Made by a program: the position numbers and the translations under genes. A DNA stretch of 10,916 bases, taken from contig CAXTJU010000101.1 in NCBI GenBank assembly GCA_964244655.1, forward strand, positions 1 to 10,916, read 5' to 3'. Position 1 is the first letter of the stretch. Each line of letters opens with the position of its first letter. Of this stretch, positions 1 to 7,113 are shown in pieces. The notes under the pieces are model-generated. The model searched no databases, was not told the DNA's origin, and was given only the letters and a program-made list of their open reading frames with translations. Source of the DNA: LMUY01 sp964244655. Lineage in GTDB: Bacteria > Pseudomonadota > Alphaproteobacteria > Acetobacterales > Acetobacteraceae.

Positions 1-554
1 CGGGCGGCGGCGATGCGCTGGAACAGCACGGGGTGGCACCAGGCGGTGTTGCTGCCCACCAGCACCAGCAGGTCCGCCAGCTCCAGGTCCTCGTAGATGC
101 CGGGCACGATGTCCTCGCCGAACGCCCGGCGGTGGCCGGCGACGGGGGCGGACATGCACAGGCGCGAGTTGCTGTCGATGTTGCCGGTGCCGAGGAAGCC
201 CTTGGCAAGCTTGTTGGCGGCGTAATAGTCCTCGGTCAGCAGCTGGCCCGAGACATACAGCGCCACGCTGTCCGGGCCGTGCTTGGCCATCGTGTCCCGG
301 AACGCGTTGGCCACGCGGTCCAGCGCCACGTCCCAGCTGGCTGGCGCGCCGTCCACCTCGGGGCGGAGCAGCCGGTTGGCGTGGGACAGCGTCTCGCCCA
401 GCGCGGTGCCCTTGACGCAGAGCCGGCCGAAATTGGCCGGGTGCAGCGGGTCGCCGGCGATGCTGGCGCTCTCCGGGCTGGTGGGCGTGGCCAGCACGCC
501 GCAACCGACCCCGCAGTACGGGCAGGTGGTGCGGACGGCGGCGTCGGTGTCTAT
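1..554 (-). CDS. nasA: Assimilatory nitrate reductase catalytic subunit, NasA type (3' part off the left edge)
   Basis: This is the N-terminal 184 residues of a molybdopterin (bis-MGD) nitrate reductase that reduces nitrate to nitrite in the cytoplasm for nitrogen assimilation. A [4Fe-4S] motif is seen as CPYCGVGC followed by RLCVKG, that is Cys11, Cys14, Cys18 and Cys46 if counted from the ATA at 554. It is followed by the family's typical GQLLTEDYY, KGFLGTGNIDSNSRLCM and LVGSNTAWCHP segments. The full family is about 700-900 residues, so most of the gene lies outside the window. It is the last visible gene of the nas operon, 12 bases after the flavoprotein stop. The start is a problem: the frame is closed by the upstream TAA (569-567), and before Cys11 the only codon that can initiate is ATA (554-552). 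There is no ATG, GTG, TTG or CTG. The identity is secure; the start is inference. Confidence 0.93.
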   Translation of the reverse strand, partial: MDTDAAVRTTCPYCGVGCGVLATPTSPESASIAGDPLHPANFGRLCVKGTALGETLSHANRLLRPEVDGAPASWDVALDRVANAFRDTMAKHGPDSVALYVSGQLLTEDYYAANKLAKGFLGTGNIDSNSRLCMSAPVAGHRRAFGEDIVPGIYEDLELADLLVLVGSNTAWCHPVLFQRIAAA

Positions 555-566
555 CGCGGCACCCGC

Positions 567-2147
567 TTAATAGACGTCACGCAGGTAGCGGCCCTGCTTT
601 GCCATGCCGGCAGTCCACTCCTTGGCGCCGGCTTCGTCCATGCCGCCCTGGGTCATGGCGACCTCGCGCAGGGCGGCGTCCACGTCCTTGGCCATGCGCA
701 TCGCGTCGCCGCAGACGTAGAAGTGCGCGCCCTCCTGCATCCACTGCCACAACTCCGCGCCGTGCTCGCGCATCTTGTCCTGCACATAGACCTTCTGCGC
801 CTGGTCGCGGGACCACGCGGTGTCCAGGCGGGACAGCGTGCCGGACGCCACCCAGGCCTTCAGCTGGTCGGCGAACAGGAAGTCGGTGGCCTCGTGCTGG
901 TCGCCGAAGAACAGCCAGGAGCGGCCCTTGTGCTCGCGCGCCGCGCGCTCCTGCAAGAAGGCGCGGAACGGGGCGATGCCGGTGCCGGGGCCGACCATGA
1001 TGACGGGGACTGCCGGGTCGGCCGGCAGGCGGAAATGGCTGACCTGGATGTTGGCCAGGATCTGCCCGTGCACTGCCGCCCGGTGCGCCAGGAACGAGGA
1101 CGCGATGCCGTGGCGCACCCGGCCGCGCCGCTCCGCCCGCACCACGCCGACGCAGAGGTGCACCTGGCCCGGCTCGGCCTGGATGCTGGACGCGATGGAG
1201 TACAGCCGCGGCTTCAGCGCCGGCAGGGACTTCACCACGTCCCACAGCCGGGGCCGGGCGGAGGGGAAGGCTTCCAGCAGGTCCAGCAGGTCGGCATGCT
1301 CCGGCTCCGCGCCGTCCTCGCCGTCGGCCAGGCGGCGCAGCCCGGCCTTGTCCTCGGGGTCGGTGGCGGAGGCGGCGAGCAGGTCGAGCGTGCGGTCCAT
1401 CGGGCGGGCGATGTCGACCTGCCAGGCCAGCGCGTCGCGGGCGGTGCGCATGGTGTTGTCGGGGCAGTGTACCAGCTCGTCGCCGGCGGCGCCCAGGGTG
1501 CGCAGGCAGGTCTCGACCAATTCGGGGTCGTTGGGGGCGCAGATGCCGATGGAGTCGCCGGGCTCGTAGGTGAGGCCGGAGGGGGAGAGGTCGATCTTGA
1601 CGTGGCGCACGTCCTTGGCCGAACGCTCGCCGGTGAGCCGCTCCGAGGCCAGCACGCGCACCGGCATGCCCAGGGGCACGGTCGGCGCGGCGGACGCGAC
1701 GGGCGGCGGCGCCATGGCGATGGAGTCGGCGGGGCGGTCGGCCAGCAACTCCTTGACCTTCTTGCTGGTCGGCTTGGCGCCGGGCACGCAAAGCGAGAGG
1801 GAGGTCTCCTTGCCGCTGGCCAGCGCCTCGGCGTAGCTCTGGCAGAGATAGCCGCACTGGCCGCAATCCAGCTGCGCCATGGCGGCCATCAGCTTGCGCT
1901 CGAACGGGCGGCCCTCGGCGAGCTGCAGGCGCTCGTCCATCTCCATGGCCGGGTCGTGCCAGGGAAAATCCTCCTCGGCCGCCGCCACGGAGCCTTCCAT
2001 CGACATGCCGGCATCCTCGCCGGCGCTGCCGCCGTACAGCCCCGCCAGGAAGCCGTTGAGCCAGGAGCGTTGCGCCGGGTTGAACGGCGCGTTCTCGGGG
2101 ATCAGCGGGCTGCCGCCACCAGACCCCAATCCAGAGAGGGCGTTCAT
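567..2147 (-). CDS. CysJ-like FAD/NADPH flavoprotein reductase with N-terminal Fe-S domain (probable electron donor for nitrate/nitrite reduction)
   Basis: A 526-residue diflavin-reductase-like protein that would pass electrons from NADPH through FAD. The N-terminus has a PFNPAQRSWLNGFLAG segment (21-36), then a four-cysteine Fe-S motif (Cys95, Cys98, Cys102, Cys120; DCGQCGYLC...LCVPG) where CysJ would carry an FMN flavodoxin domain. The FAD/NADPH module follows: RLYS at 314-317 for FAD, VGPGTGIAPFRAF near 385-398 and YVCGDAMRMAKDV near 477-489 for NADPH, and the CysJ-type C-terminus RYLRDVY. Its ATG overlaps the stop of the nitrite reductase gene (ATGA), and nasA follows by 12 bases, so co-translation is likely. 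In some bacteria a flavoprotein of this type is fused to NasA, which supports NasA as partner. Annotation as sulfite reductase flavoprotein alpha would be by homology only; no cysI is nearby. Confidence 0.9.
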   Translation of the reverse strand: MNALSGLGSGGGSPLIPENAPFNPAQRSWLNGFLAGLYGGSAGEDAGMSMEGSVAAAEEDFPWHDPAMEMDERLQLAEGRPFERKLMAAMAQLDCGQCGYLCQSYAEALASGKETSLSLCVPGAKPTSKKVKELLADRPADSIAMAPPPVASAAPTVPLGMPVRVLASERLTGERSAKDVRHVKIDLSPSGLTYEPGDSIGICAPNDPELVETCLRTLGAAGDELVHCPDNTMRTARDALAWQVDIARPMDRTLDLLAASATDPEDKAGLRRLADGEDGAEPEHADLLDLLEAFPSARPRLWDVVKSLPALKPRLYSIASSIQAEPGQVHLCVGVVRAERRGRVRHGIASSFLAHRAAVHGQILANIQVSHFRLPADPAVPVIMVGPGTGIAPFRAFLQERAAREHKGRSWLFFGDQHEATDFLFADQLKAWVASGTLSRLDTAWSRDQAQKVYVQDKMREHGAELWQWMQEGAHFYVCGDAMRMAKDVDAALREVAMTQGGMDEAGAKEWTAGMAKQGRYLRDVY

Positions 2148-3892
2148 GCGTCAGCTCCAGCCAGCACGGCGGACAGGTCATCCTCGCTCTTGGCGGCGGA
2201 CCAGGCCTGGAAGCTCTGGCCGTCGCCGCGCTCGGCCTTCCAGGCGGCCAGCAGGTTCAGCACCAGGGGCGGCAGCTCGTCCATCGCGATGGCGGGGCGG
2301 ATCAGCCGGCCGATCGCCTGGTTGACGCCCGCGCCGCCGCCGACGTGCAGGTCGTAGCCTTCCACCACGTCCTCGCCGCGGTCCACCTTGGCGCCCAGCA
2401 GGCCGATGTCGGCGATGTAGTGCTGCGCGCAGGAATGGTGGCAGCCGGTCAGGTGGATGTTCACCGGCGTGTCGATCTCGATGCGCTGCTCCAGCCAGTC
2501 CACCAGCTCGGAGGCGTGCCCCTTGGTGTTGGAGGCGGCGAACTTGCACCCGGCGCTGCCGGTGCACGCCACCAGCCCGGTGCGCAACGGCCCGGCGTCG
2601 TATCCCAGGCCGAGGGCGGCGATGGCGGCCAGGGCGTCGGGCATCCGCTCGTCCGGGATGTCCGAGATCAGCAGGTTCTGCCACACCGTGAGCCGGATGG
2701 TGCCGGAGCCGAAGCGGTCCGCGACGGCGGCCAGGCCGTGCATGCGCTCCGTCGTCATGCGGCCGACCGGCAGCACGATGCCGACGTAGGACAGGCCCGG
2801 TTGGCGTTGCGCGTGCACGCCGATGTGCGCGGTGCGGGATTGCTGCGGCGGCGGCAGCACCGCCTCCTCCGGCACGCGGGTCAGCTTGCGGCCCAGGTCG
2901 TCCTCGACGGCGGCGAGGAACTTGTCGAAGCCCCAGGCATCCAGCACGTATTTCAGCCGCGCCTTGCTGCGGTTGGTGCGGTCGCCGTTGGCGATGTACA
3001 CCCGCAGGATGGAGTCGCACACCGGGGTCGTCTCGGCCGGCGCCACAATCACGCCAGTCTGGCGGGCGAAGTCCTTGTGGCCGGTGATGCCGCCCAGCGC
3101 CAGACGGTAGTACACCCCCGGCGGCACGCCGAAGCCTTCGGCCACCTGCACGGCGGTGAAGCCGATGTCGTTGGTGTCCTCCAGCACCGGCACCACGCCG
3201 GAGCCGTCGAACGCGATGTTGAACTTGCGCGGCAGGCCGAACAACTCGCGGTGGTTGAGGATGTGGTGGTGGATGCGGCGCGCGTCCGGCCGGGTGTCGA
3301 TCAGCTCCTGCACGTCAATGCCGGCGGTCGGGCTGCCGGTGACGTTGCGGACGTTGTCGGCGCCGGAGCCGCGGGAGGTGAGCCCGATGTCGGCCAGCCG
3401 GGTCAGCACCTCGGGGGCGGCGGCGGCGCCGATCTCGCGGATTTGCAGGTTGGCGCGGGTGGTGACGTCGGAGTAGCCGCCGCCCAGCTCGGCCGCGATG
3501 TCGGCCACGCCGCGGAACTGCAGCGAGTTCATGATGCCGCCGGGCATGCGCAGCCGGCACATGAAGCTGGTCTGCGCCGGGGCCACGAAGAACAGGCCCT
3601 GGTACTTGGTCAGGAACACGTCGGTTCCCTTGGGGAACTTGCCTTCCTCGGCCAGCGCGTTGATCTCGCCGAAGCGGTCGAGCGGGTTCTTCTTCCGCTT
3701 GGCCTCCTCCTCCGGCACCAGCTTCTTGCCGGCGGCGATCTGCTTGTCCTGCGCGATGCGCTGCAAGTCGTTGGGGTCGGCCTCCACGGCGGCCGCGCCA
3801 CCGCCGGTGAGCGGGCCGCGCTTGGCGTCCACCCCGGCCATGAAGCCCTTAAGGTATTCCTGCTGCTCGGTCGAGAACGGTTGATCGGTCAT
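2144..3892 (-). CDS. nirA: Siroheme/[4Fe-4S] nitrite reductase, NirA type
   Basis: A 582-residue nitrite/sulfite reductase that carries out six-electron reduction of nitrite to ammonium using siroheme coupled to a [4Fe-4S] cluster. The four cluster/siroheme cysteines are visible as CTGSAGC (Cys443, Cys449) and TGCHHSC (Cys484, Cys488), followed by the family signature IADIGLLGA. Two ferredoxin-like half domains precede them (RMPGGIMNSLQ near 135, TTRANLQIREIG near 160). Length matches bacterial NirA. The start is set at ATG 3892 because it overlaps the TGA of the upstream gene by four bases; a GTG nine bases further upstream is possible. The N-terminal PFSTEQQEYLKGFMAG resembles the N-terminus of the next gene's product. 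A sulfite reductase reading is possible from the fold, but the nasA neighbourhood argues for nitrite. Confidence 0.92.
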   Translation of the reverse strand: MTDQPFSTEQQEYLKGFMAGVDAKRGPLTGGGAAAVEADPNDLQRIAQDKQIAAGKKLVPEEEAKRKKNPLDRFGEINALAEEGKFPKGTDVFLTKYQGLFFVAPAQTSFMCRLRMPGGIMNSLQFRGVADIAAELGGGYSDVTTRANLQIREIGAAAAPEVLTRLADIGLTSRGSGADNVRNVTGSPTAGIDVQELIDTRPDARRIHHHILNHRELFGLPRKFNIAFDGSGVVPVLEDTNDIGFTAVQVAEGFGVPPGVYYRLALGGITGHKDFARQTGVIVAPAETTPVCDSILRVYIANGDRTNRSKARLKYVLDAWGFDKFLAAVEDDLGRKLTRVPEEAVLPPPQQSRTAHIGVHAQRQPGLSYVGIVLPVGRMTTERMHGLAAVADRFGSGTIRLTVWQNLLISDIPDERMPDALAAIAALGLGYDAGPLRTGLVACTGSAGCKFAASNTKGHASELVDWLEQRIEIDTPVNIHLTGCHHSCAQHYIADIGLLGAKVDRGEDVVEGYDLHVGGGAGVNQAIGRLIRPAIAMDELPPLVLNLLAAWKAERGDGQSFQAWSAAKSEDDLSAVLAGADA

Positions 3893-5088
3893 GCGGCCCA
3901 CTCCGCGGGCATGAAGGCAGGACCGAACGGCAAGCTGTCGCGTGCCGGCCCGATCCGCCGCCCTTCCTTGATGAGGTTGAGATACCAGGGTGCGTCCGTG
4001 GTTTCGCCATACAGCATGGCCCCCACCAGACGGTCGTCACGCACGACGAGGCGGCGGTACTGCCCGGCCTCGCCGTCATCCAGCACGATCGAGTCCGTGC
4101 CGCCGATCTCGCCCGCCGACCACACGCCGACGCCCGCCACCTTCAACGCCGTGGCGTCCGACACGGGGACGTAGCGGGCCTGCTGGCCGAGGATGGCGGC
4201 AGCCGCCACCTCCGCCTGCGCGAAGGAGGGGGCGACCAGGCCGATGCACTGGCCGTCATGCTCGGCGCACTCGCCGATGGCGTACACCGCCGGGTCGGCG
4301 GTGCGCATGGCGTCGTCCACCAGCACGCCGCGGTTGACCGGCAGGCCGGCGGCGCGGGCCAGCTCGGCATGGGGACGGATGCCGACGGCCATGACGACGA
4401 TGCGGGCGGGGATTCGCGCGCCATCCGCCAGCAGCACCGCGCCGTCCTCGATGGCGACGGTGCGGGCCTGGGTGATGACGGCGATGCCGAGCCCGGCCAG
4501 GCGGCGTTGCAGCAGCTCGGCCGCGCCGGCGTCCAGCTGGCGGTCCATCAGCCGTTCCATGGCGTGCAGCACCGTGACCGCCATGCCGCGGCGCGCCAGC
4601 CCGGCCGCGGCCTCCAGCCCCAGCAGGCCGCCGCCGATCACCACCGCATCACCGCCTTCCGCGGCATGGGCGATCATCTGCTGCACGTCGCCCAGGGTGC
4701 GGTAGGTCAGCACGCCGGGGCGGTCGGCGCCCGGCAGCGGCAACCGCACCGGGTTGGCCCCCGTCGCCAGCACCAGGGCGTCGTAGGGGATACGCTCGCC
4801 GGTGTGCAGCACGGCCACTCTCGCCTCGCGGTCCACCGCGTCCACCGTGGTATCCGGCCGCCAGGCGATCCGGTGCTCGTCCAGCTGGGCAGGCGGGTGG
4901 GTGGTGAGTGCGGCTTCGTCCAGGTCGCCGGCAAGGAATTTACTGAGCGCCACCCGGTTGTAGGGATGGCTCGGCTCCGCGCCGACCAGGGTGACCGCCA
5001 GGCCGCCCTTGGCCAGCCGTTCGGCGCAGCGGGCCCCGGCGGGGCCAGCGCCGACGACGACGACACGGCGGGCGGTGTCAATGCTCAT
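3889..5088 (-). CDS. NAD(P)/FAD-dependent oxidoreductase, NirB N-terminal-like (nitrite/nitrate reductase electron transfer)
   Basis: A 399-residue two-dinucleotide-binding flavoprotein, first gene of the nas operon. It has the FAD-binding VVVVGAGPAGARCAERLA near the N-terminus, LVLATGANP in the middle, a second Rossmann motif VVIGGGLLGLEAAAGLARRG for NAD(P)H, and VYAIGECAEHDGQ, which places the FAD pyrophosphate loop. These match the reductase part of NirB and rubredoxin-reductase-type proteins. The remaining NirB parts (BFD-like Fe-S, siroheme domain) are absent, so it must act with a separate terminal reductase, most likely the NirA next to it. The start is set at ATG 5088 because the family begins just before the FAD motif; GTG 5130 would add 14 residues with no better ribosome binding site. 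The stop overlaps the next start as ATGA. The exact electron acceptor is inference. Confidence 0.88.
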   Translation of the reverse strand: MSIDTARRVVVVGAGPAGARCAERLAKGGLAVTLVGAEPSHPYNRVALSKFLAGDLDEAALTTHPPAQLDEHRIAWRPDTTVDAVDREARVAVLHTGERIPYDALVLATGANPVRLPLPGADRPGVLTYRTLGDVQQMIAHAAEGGDAVVIGGGLLGLEAAAGLARRGMAVTVLHAMERLMDRQLDAGAAELLQRRLAGLGIAVITQARTVAIEDGAVLLADGARIPARIVVMAVGIRPHAELARAAGLPVNRGVLVDDAMRTADPAVYAIGECAEHDGQCIGLVAPSFAQAEVAAAAILGQQARYVPVSDATALKVAGVGVWSAGEIGGTDSIVLDDGEAGQYRRLVVRDDRLVGAMLYGETTDAPWYLNLIKEGRRIGPARDSLPFGPAFMPAEWAA

Positions 5089-5102
5089 GACCCCGTTATA
5101 GC

Positions 5103-5128
5103 GACGGCTTGTGCAATGCGAAACCGTC
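5103..5128 (-). promoter_or_regulatory. Inverted repeat / leader hairpin 14 bases upstream of the nas operon ATG
   Basis: On the minus strand GACGGTTT (5128-5121) and AAGCCGTC (5110-5103) pair over eight positions with one G-U pair in RNA, around a ten-base spacer CGCATTGCAC. No T run follows, so it is not a terminator. It could be an operator dyad or an RNA hairpin near the translation start of the first nas gene. The structure is visible; its role is inference. An A/T-rich TATAAC (5100-5095) follows directly. Confidence 0.35.
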
Positions 5129-5147
5129 ACGGTCGAACTGGAAGCAG

Positions 5148-5175
5148 AAAACTCGCTCGATGCTTAATCAGCAAG
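5148..5175 (-). terminator. Terminator-like hairpin after gpmI, upstream of the nas operon
   Basis: On the minus strand CTTGCTGAT (5175-5167) pairs with ATC-G-AGCGAG (5161-5152), with one bulged G and one G-U pair, around the loop TAAGC. It is followed at once by TTTT (5151-5148). It lies 19 bases past the gpmI stop and 59 bases before the nas operon ATG, so it would end gpmI transcripts, or act as an attenuator if transcription continues into nas. The stem is only moderately stable. Confidence 0.5.
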
Positions 5176-5194
5176 CATTGAAGCGCGTGCTTGC
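5171..5194 (-). other. Perfect 7-bp hairpin that competes with the downstream terminator stem
   Basis: GCAAGCA (5194-5188) and TGCTTGC (5177-5171) are perfect complements around a ten-base loop, directly after the gpmI stop. The right arm shares the bases CTTGC (5175-5171) with the left arm of the terminator-like hairpin, so the two structures cannot form together. No protein is encoded here. Confidence 0.5.
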
Positions 5195-6703
5195 CTAGTT
5201 CTTCAGCAAAGACTCGCCGGTCATCTCGGCGGGCTGCGCTACGCCCATGAGCGCCAGCAGCGTCGGAGCCAGGTCCGCCAGCCGTCCGTCCCGCAGCGCC
5301 GCGCCGGGGCGGCCCACCAGCAGGGCGGGCACCAGGTTGGTGGTGTGGGCGGTGTGCGGCTCGCGGGTCGCCGGGTCGCGCATCTGCTCGCAGTTGCCAT
5401 GGTCGGCGGTGATGAGCAGCGCGCCGCCCTGCGCCGCGACGGCGTCCGCGATGGCGCCCAGCCCGGCATCCACCGCCTCCACCGCGGCGATGGCGGCGGG
5501 CAGGCTGCCGGTGTGGCCCACCATGTCGGGGTTGGCGAAGTTCAGCACCACCAGGTCGAACCGGCCGGCGCCGATGGCCTCGACGGCGCGCCGGGTCAGC
5601 TCGGGGGCGCTCATCTCGGGCTGCAAATCGTAGGTGGCGACCTTGGGGGAGGGCACCATGATGCGCTCCTCGCCCTCGAACGGCGGCTCGCGACCGCCGT
5701 TGAGGAAGTAGGTGACGTGCGGGTACTTCTCCGTCTCGGCCATGCGCAGCTGGCGGCGGCCGGCGTGGCTGACCGTCTCGCCCAGGATGGCGGCCATGGA
5801 TTGCGGGGCGAAGATCGCCTGCATCAGCGGCGCCAGGTGGTCGCCGTAGCGCGTCATGCCGACGGCGGCGGCGAATTGGGGCGGGGTGCGAAGAAAGCCG
5901 GTGAACGCCGGGTCGAGCAGGGCGGCCAGCAGCTCGCGGATGCGGTCGGCGCGGAAGTTGAAGGACAGCACGGCGTCGCCGTCCGCCATGCCGCGGTAGC
6001 CGCCGATGGCGGCGGGCAGGATGAACTCGTCCGTGACGCTGGCAGCGTAGGCGGCCGCGATGGCGTCGGCGGCGGCGGGGAAGCGGGGGCCCTCCGCGTC
6101 GGCGATGGCGGCATAGGCCTGGCTCACCCGCTCCCACCGGTTGTCGCGGTCGAGCGCGTAGTACCGCCCGCACACGGTGGCGATGGATGCGCCCTCCGGC
6201 AGCGCCGTCTCCAGCGCCGCCACGAACCCGGCGGCGCTGCGCGGCGGCGTATCCCGCCCATCGGTGAAGGCGTGCAGCCGCACCGGGATGCCTTCGGCCG
6301 CCAGGATGCGGGCGAGGGCGGCGGCATGGTCCTGGTGCGCGTGGACGCCGCCGTCCGACACCAGCCCCAGCAGGTGGCACGCGCCGCCGCTGCGCCGCAG
6401 CGCCTCGATCAGCCCGCGCAAGGCAAGAGCCTGGGCCAGCGAGCCGTCCGCGATGGCGGCGGCGATGCGCGGCAGCTCCTGCATCACCACCCGGCCGGCG
6501 CCGATGTTGAGGTGGCCCACCTCGGAGTTGCCCATCTGCCCGTCCGGCAGGCCGACATCGGCGCCCGAGGTGCGCAGGAAGGCGTGGGCGCCGGCGGCCC
6601 AGAGCCGGTCGTAGTTGGGGGTGCGGGCCTGGCGCACCGCGTTGTCGGCGGTGTCCTCGCGCCAGCCCCAGCCGTCCAGGATCATCAGCATGGCGACGGG
6701 CAT
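5195..6703 (-). CDS. gpmI: 2,3-bisphosphoglycerate-independent phosphoglycerate mutase
   Basis: A 502-residue glycolytic/gluconeogenic enzyme of the cytoplasm that interconverts 3- and 2-phosphoglycerate through a phosphoserine intermediate, with two metal ions (usually Mn) bound by the alkaline-phosphatase-like domain. Visible motifs are MLMILDGWG with Asp10 as metal ligand, GNSEVGH with the phosphorylated Ser60, SDGGVHAH, YFLNGGRE, PSPKVATYDLQPEMSA and the C-terminal ITADHGNCEQM. Length is normal for the family (about 500-515). The start is ATG 6703, because AGGAG at 6715-6711 lies seven bases upstream and the family begins just before the LDGWG motif; an earlier start at 6757 adds an unconserved stretch. 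It is monocistronic in appearance, divergent from the small-protein gene at 6834, and followed by a hairpin region. It belongs to the nadD-rsfS-rlmH-gpmI neighbourhood. Confidence 0.97.
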   Translation of the reverse strand: MPVAMLMILDGWGWREDTADNAVRQARTPNYDRLWAAGAHAFLRTSGADVGLPDGQMGNSEVGHLNIGAGRVVMQELPRIAAAIADGSLAQALALRGLIEALRRSGGACHLLGLVSDGGVHAHQDHAAALARILAAEGIPVRLHAFTDGRDTPPRSAAGFVAALETALPEGASIATVCGRYYALDRDNRWERVSQAYAAIADAEGPRFPAAADAIAAAYAASVTDEFILPAAIGGYRGMADGDAVLSFNFRADRIRELLAALLDPAFTGFLRTPPQFAAAVGMTRYGDHLAPLMQAIFAPQSMAAILGETVSHAGRRQLRMAETEKYPHVTYFLNGGREPPFEGEERIMVPSPKVATYDLQPEMSAPELTRRAVEAIGAGRFDLVVLNFANPDMVGHTGSLPAAIAAVEAVDAGLGAIADAVAAQGGALLITADHGNCEQMRDPATREPHTAHTTNLVPALLVGRPGAALRDGRLADLAPTLLALMGVAQPAEMTGESLLKN

Positions 6704-6710
6704 GGGGCAG

Positions 6711-6717
6711 CTCCTTT
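6711..6717 (-). promoter_or_regulatory. Ribosome binding site of gpmI
   Basis: AAAGGAG on the minus strand (AGGAG at 6715-6711) is seven bases from ATG 6703. It decides that start over the in-frame start 18 codons upstream. Confidence 0.8.
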
Positions 6718-6819
6718 GGGCAGGCGATAATGGCCACAGATGCTTTCCCGCCACCATGCGGCGGATCGAAACTCTTTGTTAATCCGGACGGGGCAGGCTC
6801 ATGCGGCACGAGGCAGTCC

Positions 6820-6825
6820 AGGAGC
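6820..6825 (+). promoter_or_regulatory. Ribosome binding site of the 91-residue protein gene
   Basis: AGGAGC lies eight bases before ATG 6834 (nine from AGGAG). It supports that start over the in-frame ATG at 6801, which has no comparable site, and supports the small gene being real. The rest of the divergent gap 6704-6833 shows no convincing promoter pair. Confidence 0.65.
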
Positions 6826-6833
6826 AAAGCAGG

Positions 6834-7109
6834 ATGAGTGGGATTTCCAGCGTCGGCGCGAGCGCGTCCCTGTCGGTGGGCGGCCCCGCCGCCTCGCCCG
6901 CCACGGGCCATGGGGACACCGGGTTGGCCAAGCGGACCAACGCCTCGGCTGCCGACACCACCAACACGGTCGCCAACGCGAACGGCTCGACCACCACGAC
7001 CGTCACGGACGCAACCGGCGCCGTCGTGTCCGTGACCACGACGGCACCCGTCGGCGGGTCCTCTGGCGGGTCCTCCAGCGTGTCCGGGCTGGTCGATGTG
7101 ACGGCCTGA
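6834..7109 (+). CDS. Small Ser/Thr/Gly/Ala-rich protein of unknown function (candidate substrate of the ATP-grasp protein)
   Basis: A 91-residue protein I do not recognise as a named family. Sixteen Ser and sixteen Thr make up about 35% of it. There is no Cys, Phe, Tyr, Trp, Glu or Gln, and only one Lys. It has no signal peptide or membrane segment. The middle has a polar, beta-prone run (NGSTTTTVTDATG, then VVSVTTT near 65-70), and the C-terminal part a GGSSGGSSS linker-like stretch encoded by a 12-base tandem repeat. It is likely a real gene: it has a good ribosome binding site, nearly every third codon position is G or C, and its stop is 16 bases before the TPR/ATP-grasp gene on the same strand. 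A precursor or modified-protein role is inference; it could also be an ordinary low-complexity small protein. Confidence 0.65.
   Translation: MSGISSVGASASLSVGGPAASPATGHGDTGLAKRTNASAADTTNTVANANGSTTTTVTDATGAVVSVTTTAPVGGSSGGSSSVSGLVDVTA
7053..7076 (+). repeat. 12-base tandem duplication coding for GGSS-GGSS
   Basis: GGCGGGTCCTCT (7053-7064) is followed directly by GGCGGGTCCTCC (7065-7076), one mismatch. It keeps the frame of the 91-residue protein and lengthens its Gly/Ser linker-like tail. Confidence 0.8.
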
Positions 7110-7113
7110 GCGG

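Noticed and set aside
33..2357. A 774-codon open frame on the plus strand across the nas genes
   Set aside because: It lies antisense to nasA, the flavoprotein and nirA, which have clear motifs. Its product is a Gly/Ala/His/Arg-rich string with no domain, as expected from high-GC codon bias.
2345..4174. A 609-codon plus-strand frame antisense to nirA and the FAD oxidoreductase
   Set aside because: Same cause: no stops because of GC-rich codons on the other strand, and no recognisable motif.
5095..5116. TTGCAC and TATAAC as a promoter for a leaderless nas transcript
   Set aside because: The spacing is only ten bases, and a properly spaced -35 box is not seen. TATAAC ends six bases before the ATG, so a leaderless start remains conceivable but unsupported.
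5345..6730. A 461-codon plus-strand frame antisense to gpmI
   Set aside because: gpmI is certain on the minus strand; the antisense product is low-complexity with no domain.
6704..6833. Promoters in the divergent gap between gpmI and the small-protein gene
   Set aside because: GATAAT at 6726-6731 and similar A/T-rich bits occur, but none has a -35 box at usable spacing. Beyond the two ribosome binding sites I can support nothing here.
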